Positions 8,304 to 18,900 of a DNA stretch of 64,000 nucleotides are shown here, one piece after another. The first letter of the stretch is position 1, and the number at the start of each line of letters is the position of its first letter. The stretch covers positions 1 to 64,000 of the forward strand of contig JAEUUI010000008.1 of the NCBI GenBank assembly GCA_016786585.1, written 5' to 3'. The notes beneath the pieces were generated by a model. It made no database searches and was not told the DNA's origin. It saw only the letters and a list, made by a program, of their open reading frames with translations. The DNA comes from Cyclobacteriaceae bacterium. Lineage in GTDB: Bacteria > Bacteroidota > Bacteroidia > Cytophagales > Cyclobacteriaceae. A program made the translations under genes and the position numbers.

Positions 8304-9076
8304 TTCGCTACTGTGTTTTTATCGAGTACTTCATGCGCCATATTCAGGTAGCTGATCGCTCCTTTGCTTTCCGCGTCATGAACAATTACGGGCAAACCAA
8401 AGCTTGGCGATTCGCTCAGCTTAACATTTCGCGGAATGATTGTTTTAAACGTCATCTTCTGGAAGTGTGTTCGCACTTCTTCAACAACCTGGTTGCCCAG
8501 GCTGGTGCGTGAATCATAAAGTGTTAACAGAATGCCTTCTATTTCCAGGTTTGGATTCAATCGTGTTTGAATGATCTTGATGGTATTCAGTAATTTACCA
8601 AGACCTTCCAGGGCAAAGTATTCGCACTGAACCGGAATGATTACAGAATCAGCAGCCGTTAATGCGTTGATGGTAATTAATCCCAAAGAAGGTGAACAGT
8701 CGATGATGATGAAATCGTACTCGTCTTTTACTTTGCCGAGGGCATCGCGCATTTTTTCTTCCCTGCGTTCAATGCTTACCATTTCCACTTCAGCACCCAC
8801 GAGGTCGATGTGTGAGGGGAGGATGTCGAGATATTTAAGCTGTTCGTTCGTAACAATTGCTTCGCGAACGGGTGTTCCGTCAACCATACATTCGTAGATG
8901 CTGGTCTCAACTTCTTTCGGATTAATACCCAGGCCTGAGGTTGAGTTTGCCTGCGGATCGGCATCCACCAATAGTGTTTTACACTCAAGCACTGCCAGAC
9001 TTGCTGCCAGGTTAATTGCTGTTGTGGTTTTTCCGACACCGCCTTTTTGATTGGCAATCGCTATGATCTTTCCCAT
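8300..9076 (-). CDS. parA: ParA-family chromosome partition ATPase (Soj)
   Basis: A 258-aa MinD/ParA ATPase. The deviant Walker A KGGVGKTTTAINLA starts at residue 11, Walker A' LLVDADPQANSTSGLG lies near 38-54, and Walker B YDFIIIDCSPSLGLITINAL near 120-139. It binds DNA nonspecifically as an ATP dimer and drives segregation of ParB-parS complexes. First gene of the parA-parB-DUF5683-dapB-lepB run. The region just upstream holds a -7 box, two parS-like half-sites and a terminator-like hairpin (see separate entries). Confidence 0.95.
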   Translation of the reverse strand: MGKIIAIANQKGGVGKTTTAINLAASLAVLECKTLLVDADPQANSTSGLGINPKEVETSIYECMVDGTPVREAIVTNEQLKYLDILPSHIDLVGAEVEMVSIERREEKMRDALGKVKDEYDFIIIDCSPSLGLITINALTAADSVIIPVQCEYFALEGLGKLLNTIKIIQTRLNPNLEIEGILLTLYDSRTSLGNQVVEEVRTHFQKMTFKTIIPRNVKLSESPSFGLPVIVHDAESKGAISYLNMAHEVLDKNTVAK

Positions 9077-9080
9077 GATT

Positions 9081-9109
9081 AAAAATAAAGCCCCGATTTT
9101 TACCGGGGC
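9081..9109 (-). terminator. yidC terminator / parA leader hairpin
   Basis: On the minus strand the stem GCCCCG (9104-9109) and CGGGGC (9090-9095) with an 8-nt loop is followed by TTTATTTTT (9081-9089). It is placed to terminate yidC transcripts, but it ends only five bases before the parA ATG, so it would also lie in the parA leader if transcription starts at the -7 box at 9112-9119. Confidence 0.65.
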
Positions 9110-9111
9110 CT

Positions 9112-9119
9112 CAAATATA
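9112..9119 (-). promoter_or_regulatory. candidate parA -7 box
   Basis: The minus strand reads TATATTTG, a perfect TAnnTTTG, 36 bases before the parA ATG. No TTG is seen at the proper -33 distance, so this is a partial promoter call. Confidence 0.4.
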
Positions 9120-9137
9120 AGCTAACTAATCACGGGC

Positions 9138-9154
9138 GTGGAACCTTGTGGAAC
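9138..9154. promoter_or_regulatory. tandem parS-like half-sites upstream of parAB
   Basis: GTGGAAC occurs at 9138-9144 and again at 9148-9154, exactly 10 bp apart in the same orientation. GTTCCAC/GTGGAAC is the inner part of the palindromic parS consensus (GTTCCACGTGGAAC form). A full palindrome is not present, so ParB binding is inference only. Confidence 0.3.
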
Positions 9155-9186
9155 GTATTTGTCCACAATCAATTCACACGGGAATG

Positions 9187-10998
9187 TTAATTTTTCTTCT
9201 TTTTGCGATTGTCTTCAGCTTGTTTACGCGCTTCTTCACTCGCTTTCATGGCATCCTGGAGCCGGGTCATGAACTTTGACTTTTTGCCTTCTCCTGCTGC
9301 ATTTTTGCGTTTATTCTCCTCCATGATTGCACGGATCTTACCATCGTCTACGAATCTTCTGATGATGGCTTGCTGCCCGAACGTGGCAATGTTCGACATG
9401 AAGTAGTAAAAGCTCAAACCTGCCGGGAATGTGTTCAGCACGAACAAGAAGATGATCGGCATCATGTACGACATGAACTTCATCGGCCCCTGTACGGTCG
9501 ACATTTGATTGTTCTGCCAGGTGTAAACCAGGGTTGAGATCGTCATCAATAATGTGAACAAGCTCACGTGGCTTCCATAAAACGGAATGGTGAACGGAAG
9601 ATTAATGATTGAATCGTAGGTTGAAAGGTCTTCTGCCCAAAGGAAATGCTCCTGACGAAGCTCAATTGTGTTCGGGAACAAGTAGAACATCGAAAACAGA
9701 ATCGGCATCTGCAACAACAAAGGAATGCACCCACTGATTGGGTTTACACCAACCTGCTGATAGAGTTTCATTTGCTCTTGCTGCGTCTTGGTCATGTCGT
9801 CACCATACTTTTCTTTGATTTCGTCAAGCTCAGGCTTAAGTACTTTCATTTTCGCCATACTCAGGAATGACCGGTAGGAGAGAGGCAACAGGATCAGACG
9901 GATCAGAATTACGAGAATGATAATGATCAGACCGAAGTTGTGTATGAATGTGGTCAGGAAATAGAATACCGGGAAAATAACGAACTTGTTAATCCAGTAA
10001 ACCGGAGGCCATCCGAGATACACATTCTGATTATACTTCTCTGCCACGTTGCCGATTTTGCGGTATTCGTTCGGACCGAGGTAATATTTAAAGTTGGCTG
10101 TTCCGTTAACGAGTTTTTGTGTTTCGATGAAAACCTTGATGCTTCCCTGTTTAACAACCGAAGTATCCTCACGGGTAAAAGAAGTTTCAATCTCACCGCC
10201 TTTAAAACCATTGGCAGAAATGAATCCGGTCAGAAAGAACTTCTGTTTGAACGTTACCCACTTAAGGTCGCTTCCGAATGTTTCTTTCTGAGCCTCTGTT
10301 GAACGCTCGGTTAACCAGTTAACTTTTCCCCCTTCGTTGTACGTAATGGTGGTGTTGTTGCGGCTGTCGTTGATATCCTTTTCACGCGGACGCATCGCGT
10401 TATTCCATTGATACGTGAGTTGTTCAGATAACGACTTGTCAAAACCTTTGCTGGTAATGCTATAAGTGATTTCGTACCCATCTTCCGGTATTTTATAGGT
10501 TTGAATAAGTTCGGCACCATCGCCAGGATTTACCGAGAATTTAACGACTGTAGTATCACCAACTTTTGTTGATGCTACAGTATAGTACAATGAATACAAG
10601 TCGAGATTTTCACCTTTGTATCGCGTGGTTAACGAGAATGTGCTTGAGCGTTCATCAATCAATACAAGCGGTTTGCCAAAATATGTTTTGAAGTTCCTGA
10701 GTTCGGCATACCGGATCAAGCCACCCTTGTTTGAGAAGGTAAGGTTAAGCTTGTTGGTTTGAATCGTAGTTAATTTCTCTTCGCCTTTGAAAGCGGTCGC
10801 AATTCCGCCAAATGTCACAGCCGCCAGGCTATCGTCTTTCGCCACCTGTTGGGGTGCCGGTTTACCTACCGAATCTCTTGATATTGAAGGTGTTGAAGCC
10901 GGTTTTTGCGGAGGAGCCGGCTGCGGTGCAAACCAAAAAAAATACACCACCAGCATGGCGCCAATCAGTGTGAGGCCAATGGCCGAATTTCTATCCAT
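9187..10998 (-). CDS. yidC: membrane protein insertase YidC
   Basis: A 603-aa insertase of the Gram-negative type. An N-terminal transmembrane anchor MDRNSAIGLTLIGAMLVVYF is followed by a periplasmic beta-sandwich domain (about 60-340). The conserved five-helix core begins near FYFLTTFIHNFGLIIIILVI and includes SYRSFLSMAKMKVLKPELDE, NPISGCIPLLLQMPILFSMF and LSFYYFMSNIATFGQQAIIR. A Lys-rich C-terminal tail is usual. It inserts and folds inner-membrane proteins, alone or with SecYEG. It lies 15 bp downstream of pyrG, a pairing common in Bacteroidota, and is followed by a hairpin terminator. Confidence 0.97.
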   Translation of the reverse strand: MDRNSAIGLTLIGAMLVVYFFWFAPQPAPPQKPASTPSISRDSVGKPAPQQVAKDDSLAAVTFGGIATAFKGEEKLTTIQTNKLNLTFSNKGGLIRYAELRNFKTYFGKPLVLIDERSSTFSLTTRYKGENLDLYSLYYTVASTKVGDTTVVKFSVNPGDGAELIQTYKIPEDGYEITYSITSKGFDKSLSEQLTYQWNNAMRPREKDINDSRNNTTITYNEGGKVNWLTERSTEAQKETFGSDLKWVTFKQKFFLTGFISANGFKGGEIETSFTREDTSVVKQGSIKVFIETQKLVNGTANFKYYLGPNEYRKIGNVAEKYNQNVYLGWPPVYWINKFVIFPVFYFLTTFIHNFGLIIIILVILIRLILLPLSYRSFLSMAKMKVLKPELDEIKEKYGDDMTKTQQEQMKLYQQVGVNPISGCIPLLLQMPILFSMFYLFPNTIELRQEHFLWAEDLSTYDSIINLPFTIPFYGSHVSLFTLLMTISTLVYTWQNNQMSTVQGPMKFMSYMMPIIFLFVLNTFPAGLSFYYFMSNIATFGQQAIIRRFVDDGKIRAIMEENKRKNAAGEGKKSKFMTRLQDAMKASEEARKQAEDNRKKKKN

Positions 10999-11013
10999 CT
11001 TTACTTTTTATAA

Positions 11014-12633
11014 CTAATTAACAACTGTTTTCTTGTGCTCCACCGAAGCTTCAACGAACTTCACAAACAAAGGATGCGGGTTCATTACGGTGCTGCGCAA
11101 TTCCGGATGGAATTGAACGCCAACAAACCATGGATGGTCTTTTAATTCAACAATCTCAACAAGATTCGATTCAGGATTTGTGCCAACGGCTTTTAAGCCT
11201 GCTTCTTCAATGGCATCGAGATATTTATTGTTGAATTCGTAGCGATGACGATGGCGTTCCTGAATGGTAGACTCTCCATAGATATGATGAGCTTTACTGC
11301 CCTTTTTAATCTTGCAGGTATAGGCACCCAAACGCATGGTGCCTCCCTTCGCAGTGATCTTCTTTTGCTCTTCCATCAAATCGATCACCGGATTTTTTGT
11401 CTTAGGATTCAGTTCGGTTGAGCTCGCATCCAGCCCGAGAACGTTTCTGGAGAATTCAATTACCGCACACTGCATTCCTAAACAAATTCCGAAGAACGGG
11501 ATCTTGTTTTCGCGGACGTATTTAATCGTTTCGATTTTACCTTCCATTCCGCGCTCACCAAACCCGGGGGCGACTAATACGCCATCCAGTCCGTTCAGTA
11601 CGGATTTTACTGAGTCTTTATTAATATCTTCTGAAGAAATCCATTTCAGGTTTACACGACAATCGTTTTGCGCGCCTGCGTGAACAAATGCTTCCGCGAT
11701 TGATTTATAAGCGTCCGGTAATGAAACGTACTTACCTACCAGTCCAATCGTAACTTCCTCAACCGGATTCTTGAGCTTGCCAAGGAAATCTTTCCATTGT
11801 TCGAGATCCGGTTCTTCCTTGCTGTGGACTTTAAGTTTGGAGAGTACGCGTTCGTCAAGCTTCTCTTTGCGCATCAGCAGCGGAACATCATATATGGTCT
11901 CTGCATCGATTGCTTCGATAACTGAATTTAATTGAACGTTGCAGAAAAGCGCGAGCTTTTTACGAATCTCCATCGGTAAAGGATGCTCCGTCCGGCAAAC
12001 GAGAATGTCGGGCTGAATACCCTCTGCAAGTAGCTCTTTTACAGAGTGTTGCGTTGGTTTCGTCTTAAGTTCTTTGGCCGCCCGGAGATAGGGTATAAGC
12101 GTGAGGTGAATGACCAAGGCGTTGTTTGAGCCAAGTTCCCACTTTACCTGGCGAACGGCTTCAACAAACGGTAATGATTCGATATCACCAATGGAGCCAC
12201 CAATTTCAGTTATTACGAAATCGTACTGACCTGATTCGCCTAATAAGAAGAGGTTACGCTTGATCTCGTCAGTAATGTGAGGAACAACCTGCACGGTTTT
12301 TCCTAAATACTCACCCTGACGTTCTTTGGTGATGACGTTATTATAGATTCGGCCTGTAGTAATGTTGTTGGCTTTCGATGTAGGAACATTCAGGAAGCGT
12401 TCATAATGACCCAGGTCGAGATCGGTTTCGGCCCCATCGTTGGTCACGTAGCATTCTCCATGTTCGTAAGGGTTTAACGTGCCCGGATCGATGTTAATAT
12501 AGGGGTCGAACTTCTGGATTGTTACGTTAAAGCCCCGGGCCTGCAGCAGTTTGCCTAAAGAAGCCGAGATAATTCCTTTACCAAGTGAAGAAGTAACACC
12601 CCCCGTCACGAAAATGTATTTTGCTGCAGACAT
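11014..12633 (-). CDS. pyrG: CTP synthase
   Basis: A 539-aa full-length enzyme converting UTP to CTP with glutamine. The synthetase domain opens with [20 protein letters not shown] (P-loop) and holds [20 protein letters not shown] (Mg-ATP/UTP site). The class I glutamine amidotransferase domain from about residue 295 includes [15 protein letters not shown], the nucleophile Cys in [13 protein letters not shown], and the His/Glu pair in [11 protein letters not shown]. It is probably the first gene of a pyrG-yidC transcript; a perfect -7 box sits 20 bases upstream of the ATG. Confidence 0.98.
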   Translation of the reverse strand: MSAAKYIFVTGGVTSSLGKGIISASLGKLLQARGFNVTIQKFDPYINIDPGTLNPYEHGECYVTNDGAETDLDLGHYERFLNVPTSKANNITTGRIYNNVITKERQGEYLGKTVQVVPHITDEIKRNLFLLGESGQYDFVITEIGGSIGDIESLPFVEAVRQVKWELGSNNALVIHLTLIPYLRAAKELKTKPTQHSVKELLAEGIQPDILVCRTEHPLPMEIRKKLALFCNVQLNSVIEAIDAETIYDVPLLMRKEKLDERVLSKLKVHSKEEPDLEQWKDFLGKLKNPVEEVTIGLVGKYVSLPDAYKSIAEAFVHAGAQNDCRVNLKWISSEDINKDSVKSVLNGLDGVLVAPGFGERGMEGKIETIKYVRENKIPFFGICLGMQCAVIEFSRNVLGLDASSTELNPKTKNPVIDLMEEQKKITAKGGTMRLGAYTCKIKKGSKAHHIYGESTIQERHRHRYEFNNKYLDAIEEAGLKAVGTNPESNLVEIVELKDHPWFVGVQFHPELRSTVMNPHPLFVKFVEASVEHKKTVVN

Positions 12634-12932
12634 ATTTAATCGTTACGGGGTGCAAAAATAGGATTTAATTCCGAAAGAAAACGGGTCGATTCGGAATGTC
12701 TCCCGGTTAATTCCACAACTTTTTGGGTAGATCGCGACAGAGCGTTATAACTGTAAAAAGTATTTATTACTGCTTAAATAAGCTGTAATCGACTGAATAT
12801 CACGAAAAACCGTTGTTTGACAGGTCATTTTGTCGGAAATTTTGAAGATTTCCCATATTTTTAGCGGATTATTTAGGTTACAAATGCCCTTGACTTTGAT
12901 ATTAACACCCTGAAAACCTGAATTACGCCTTC
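12634..12932. other. divergent intergenic region pyrG / giant adhesin
   Basis: About 300 bp without a gene. On the minus side a perfect -7 box TATTTTTG (12653-12660) serves pyrG, though no matching -33 TTG is seen. On the plus side, ahead of the 3955-aa gene, only near matches occur, such as TGACTTTG at 12891-12898. The region is AT-rich, with no ORF or strong hairpin. Confidence 0.5.
12653..12660 (-). promoter_or_regulatory. pyrG: candidate pyrG -7 box
   Basis: Minus-strand TATTTTTG, the same eight bases as in the rpsF promoter, lies 20 bases upstream of the pyrG ATG, predicting a leader of about 13 nt. The -33 element is poor. Confidence 0.45.
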
Positions 12933-15900
12933 ATGAGAATAAAGCATTATGTCTACGTCTCGTTACTCGCTATAATCGCCCTAGCAACTTCTTACCAATC
13001 TGTCCTTGCACAGTGTGCGTCTTTACCGCCGGTATCCAGTATCAGTAGTACAAAAACCCCGAATAAACTTTGCTCTCCGGTAACAGCCGATCTTACCTAT
13101 TCGGTAACTTTTGCGTTTGCAATGCCAGCCGTTATCGGGCCACAACTTTTGTTTGAGTGGGGAGACGGAACTCCTACGACAATCATCAATTTAACGGCAG
13201 GTTCAACTACATATTCATTTACACGAACCCACGTTTTCCCGACTGCAAGTGATTGCGAATATCAGGTAAGGATGTATGTTCGTACAAATGGCGTTCCTTG
13301 CGCAAGTACTATTCAATTTCAGCGCATTGCATCCTGGCGTACAGATGCTTTCAATCAGGGGAATGTGCAATTGATTTCTTCAACTCAGGGTACCGCTATC
13401 CATCAGGTGTGTGAAGGGGTTCCTGTCAGCGCTGTGTTTAATGATCAAACGGCTTACAACTGTAATGCAAATTACCCGGTAAATTATACGCCGGGTGGTC
13501 CATTCGTTGAGACGCCAAATGAACAGCAACGGTGGCAGCAAATTGTCTACAATACGCCTATTGCAGGCACAAAAATTCCGAACGTGTCTGTAAATGGAGT
13601 TCCTGTAACAGGCGCAGGCGGTGCGGATATTATTGCAAATTATCAGGATCCACGAGGCGTTTTCGTAATGACAACCCCTGTTGTTGTTAACGATGCGCGA
13701 AGGCGGCCTACTCTTACTATCACGGCTCCGGGAGGGTTCGGGGCAGGCTTTCCAACGGTAGGTCAGGAGTTTGAGGTAACGATTAGATACTGGAATTTTT
13801 GTAACCCGTACGATAACCCGGCCGTTGCCGGTCCCCCGGCTGACTTAATTAATGGTGACAACGCGCCAGTTGAACAGGTGGCGTTAATTCGAATTATTGA
13901 TTCCCCAGATCCTCCAGTTGTGGCTGATAGGGATATCTGTTCAGGTACAGCAACAACATTGACTGTATCTTCACCTTTGGGAGCAGGATTTACCTATCGT
14001 TGGTGGTCGAATTCAACACTTACCACGCAAGTTGCTGTCGGAACAACGTTCACACCTACAAATCTACAGGCACCGGTCGGACAGCGTACACACTTTTGGG
14101 TAACTGTTGAATCTACTGCTTCAGGAACATGCCGAAGTGATGCTACTGAGGTTCGTCTTATCAGACGTGCAGCTTTAACAGCTCCATCACCCATCAGCGG
14201 GCCATTAAATTTATGTCCTAACTCGACTTATACCTATTCAGTCGGATCATCTCCGACAGATATCGTCATAACAGATGCCACTGCCGATCCTGACGTAAAC
14301 CTTCCTACTCAATATATCTGGACTGTTCCAGCAGGCTGGACGATAAATTCAGGTAATGGAACAAATACAATTAACGTCACGACAGGTGCCGCTGCTGCCG
14401 GTAATGTAACTGTTACCCGTCAGTATACCTCCGCTCCTAATTGCGCGGCCACGGCAACATCGCAAGCTGTGACCGTCCGGGCTCAACCGACTGCTAACAT
14501 TACACCTAATCCGGCAACACTCTGCGCAGGTGGAACAATTCAGTTAAATGGAAATCCATCGTTGCCGGCTTCAGGTGGAGGATTTAATCCTACTATTTCT
14601 TCTCATACGTGGAGTGGTAGCACAGGCATTCTGGATGCTGATAATGTTCAGCAGCCAAATGTATTGACATCTGCAACAGCGGGAGCATATCCGCTGACGT
14701 ATGTTGTTACGGCAGATTATGGAAGCGGTGTGTTTTGTGCGTCTGCACCGGTTAACCGAACGGTAAACATCTCAGCTAACCCCGGAACAGCTACCGTGGG
14801 AGCAAATCAGAATCTTTGCTTCGTTGCCGGGCCACTTACGTCTAACCCATTGGGTGGAAATACACCAGCCGCGGGAACCGGAACATGGACGAAAGTTACG
14901 GGTCCTGGAACGGTGACATTTAATCCTAATGCTAATACTCCGAATGCGACCGCTACAGTTTCACTCAATGGAGTTTATGTGCTGCGGTGGACAATCTCCA
15001 ACCCGCCTTGTACAAGTCAGGCAGACATCACAGTGGATTTTGGAACGGATCCCGGGCCACAAAATGCAGGTGCGGATGCTGCTTTTTGCGGGCTTACGGG
15101 TTCTTTACCCGGTACTGGAGCAGTAACCCCTGGCGTTGGTTCTATAGTCTGGACGCAGGTGGCCGGACCTGTAGGGGGAACAACTGTATTTGGTACACCG
15201 AATGCCTTTAATACTACCACATCAGCGAATGTACTCGGTACCTATACCTATCGCATGACTGTTACCAGTGGAACGTGTGCTTCGCGTACCGATGATATTC
15301 TTGTAACCTATAACAATCCGGCAACCGTTCAGAATGTTGCGGATTTTACAACTTGCGTTGATGGGACATTGCTGGCTCCAATCGCGCTGAGTGGAACATT
15401 TGGCGGTGGGGCGAGTAATGCACATTGGGAACGAGTAACGGGTACGGGTACATTCACCTCAAACGGAACTTCAGTTGGTGCCAATGATGCATCCAGTCCG
15501 GCAACTGATTCTTACACCCCTACGGCTGCCGATTTTTCATCCGGCTCGGTTCAGGTACGTCTTGTTTCCAATGATCCGGCTGGTCCTTGTCCATCTGTCC
15601 TTGATAATGTGACAATTACGTTTGACAGACGTCCCGCTACAGCAGATGGGGGTTCAAACTTTTCTGTCTGCGGATCAACTGCAGCACTAACCGCTGTGGC
15701 TGCAACGAATGGAGGTACCGGTACCTGGACGGGACCGGTTGGTGTAACATTTACTCCTTCTGCGAATTCACCAACAGCGACCGCTAATAACCTTGCGGTG
15801 GGCGCGAACAATTTAACGTGGACTGTTACCAGTGCACTTGGTGTCTGCGGATCGACAAACGAGGTTATTGTTGTCACCCGAAATGCAGTGCCAGTAAATA

Positions 15901-18900
15901 ATAATCAGACTCAACAACGATGCGTTGACGTACCAGGAGGTTCGACAGCCGTAGTTGCATTAACAGAACTTCAGGCGCTGAATGATGCTATCACAGGTAT
16001 TGTCGGATCCACGAATCGGACTGTTACTTTTTATGAAGATGCTGCCAGAACCGATTTGTACGATGCAACAGAAACACTATCCAATGGAGCAATTGCTTAT
16101 ACACGGGTAACTCGGACGGATGTTTCGCCCGCGTGTACAACCGATGGAACTGTGACGTTTACAATCAATGCTCGTCCTGGTGTAACGGCACAAAATCCTG
16201 AATTCTGTGAAGACTTACCTGTGGGAAGTAACACGAAGGCGGGAATTAATCTTACTTCCTTTAACAACGCTATTAAGAATGGCGTGGCTGCCAACACTGT
16301 TGCGTGGTTTACCAATGCTGCCCGGACGATCCCGGTGGCTACTCCAACCAGTGTTACTGCAAACAACAACACTCGTTTCTATGCGCGTGTAACCAACACG
16401 ACAACGACTTGTACAGATACAACAAGTTTAAAAGTTAAACTGAATCCGATACCATCCCCTAATCCAATTATTGGCGCAAATGAGGTTTGTGCGGATCCAA
16501 CTACTGCCATCCTATATCAACTGTTGACAAATAAACCGGGTTATACTTATACATGGTCAATACCAGAACCGCCATTTGATATTCGTCTTGGAGGCGCTTC
16601 AACAGATGACCTTGTCCTATTAAGTTTTCCTGTAGTAGTAGATCCCGCCCAGAATATTTCAGTAGTGGAGACATCTGATAAAGGTTGCGTGGGTTCGGCA
16701 AACGTGTTTGCTATTCGTGTAAATTCCAGCCCGCCGACTATTAACATATCAGGACCGTCTGCTGTTTGTGAAAATGAATCTGGGGTGGTATTTAGTGTGC
16801 CCGCTTTGGCCAATACAACTTATGCATGGACAGTACCGACAGGTGCCTCAATTATCAGCGGACAAGGAACAAATTCGATTACCGTAAATTTTGGCATAAT
16901 CGGTGGTTTAGTGTCAGTCACACCATCTACGCAAACCACTACCGGCGGTTGTGCGGGTAATCCGGATGATCATTCAGTTGCTATTAACCCGCGTCCAACG
17001 CTCAATGCAATTTCAAACACAGTTTGTAGTGACGCAGTAGCAGGAATCACACTTGCGGGAACCGGGGCAACATCGTTTGATATCACGAACGTTGCCATTC
17101 CGGCTGGTATCACGCCTTCATCGCGCGCACTTGCAAATGGTGTTGCGGCAAACGCAATCTTTAACGATGTGTTTACCAACACTACCGGTGGTAGCTTGGT
17201 AGTTCAATACACTATCGTGCCGGTAAGTGCATTGGGCTGTAAAGGAGCATCGCGCGTTGTAAACCTGACAGTTCAGCCTGAGCCTGTGTTGGATCCGGGT
17301 TTGGTCGATGAAATTTGTAGCTCGACAGAAGATGTTAACATCGTTCTTAAAGTTGCTGTCGGTAGTTTCCCGGCAGATCAATATGATATTACCGCTGTTA
17401 ACGTTCCTGCGGGAGTAACTCCGGTAGCGGGTAATCCGACTACTACCGGTAATGGTTTTACAGCAACTGTTTTGACGGACGACCGGTGGCAAAATCTTAC
17501 GGCTGGCCCGCTGGTGGTTGAATACATGATTAGACCCCGGAATTCAAGTACAGGTTGCTTGGGTGATCCTGCGATACCGGTACGGGTGACGGTCAACCCG
17601 GAACCACAGGTTGCAGCTGCCTCTCAGACAATTTGTAGTGGGGATTCACCAACGCTTACATTGACTACATCACCGCTTATCGCGGGAAGTACATTTGCAT
17701 GGACTGTTAAGAGTGTAACTGGTTTAATCACCGGAACAGCGAATGGTACCGGAGCAACCATCACAAACGTGTTGGTTAATAATGGCGTGACAGCCGGAAC
17801 CGTTACGTATGAAGTGCGTGCAACCGGATCAGCCGGAGTTGGTGGCTGTCTTGGACCGCCAACGGATGTAACGATCACGGTCAACCCTGCTCCGCTTACA
17901 AACAATGTAGATCAAATCGTATGTTCTACCTCGCCAGGCGGGAACACGTTTATTCAAAATCTTATTTCACTTCAGCCATCAATCAATTCAGATGGAACGT
18001 TAACCTTCAGCTGGCATACAAGTCAGGCGGATGCTTTGGCCAATACGAACGCGATGTCTGTTGCTACTGCCTCAGCGTTTCCGCTGGCTAACGGTATTCC
18101 TGTTTTTGTTCGGGTAAGCAATGGAACGTGTGCAAGAATTCAGGCAGTTACCTACACGGTAAATCCTTCGCCTTCGGTTACGGCTGCGATTACCTCCAAT
18201 TACAATGGAGCTCAATTATCATGTAATACTTCAAGTAATGGTATCATCACGGTAACGCCTCCAACCAATGGTACGGCTCCGTATCTATACAGTATTGATG
18301 GAGGATCAAGTTTCTTTACCAGTACAACGTTTAACGGACTGTCAGCTTCAGGAAATCCATATGTAGTTCGGGTTCGCGATGCAAGAGGATGTACCGCTGA
18401 TTCACCACCGTTGAATTTTGTGGCGCCACCGGCTCTTACAGCAACGATCGCAATAACATCTAACTTTAACGGACGGAATATCCGTTGTCCGGGAGACAAC
18501 AATGGCCAGATTACGGTTACACCTTCCGGTGGAACAGGGGCAAAAACGTTCTCTATTCTTGAATTACCGGGTAACGCGACAGGTGCAACAACAGGTGTGT
18601 TCACCGGTCTTACTGCCGGAACATATACGGTAGTTGTTAAAGATGTTAATAACTGCCAGTTTACAACAACGTCTGTTACGCTGGTAGACCCTCCGGCAAT
18701 TACGGCAACTGCCGTTCTCACCAACCCCGTGGTGTGTAACGGCCAGTCTAATGGTGTGATTACCGTTACGGCTTCAGGCGGAACATTGGTAGGACCAACG
18801 TATACATATACAATATCGCCAGGTGGAACATCTAATTCTACGGGTGTATTCAGCGGACTTGCAGCCAACACGTATACCGTTAATGTAACCGATGGAAACG

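Noticed and set aside
9159-9167. DnaA box (TTGTCCACA) suggesting an origin near parAB
   Set aside because: Only one near-match with one mismatch to TTATCCACA, no cluster, no AT-rich unwinding element and no dnaA gene; not enough to call an origin.
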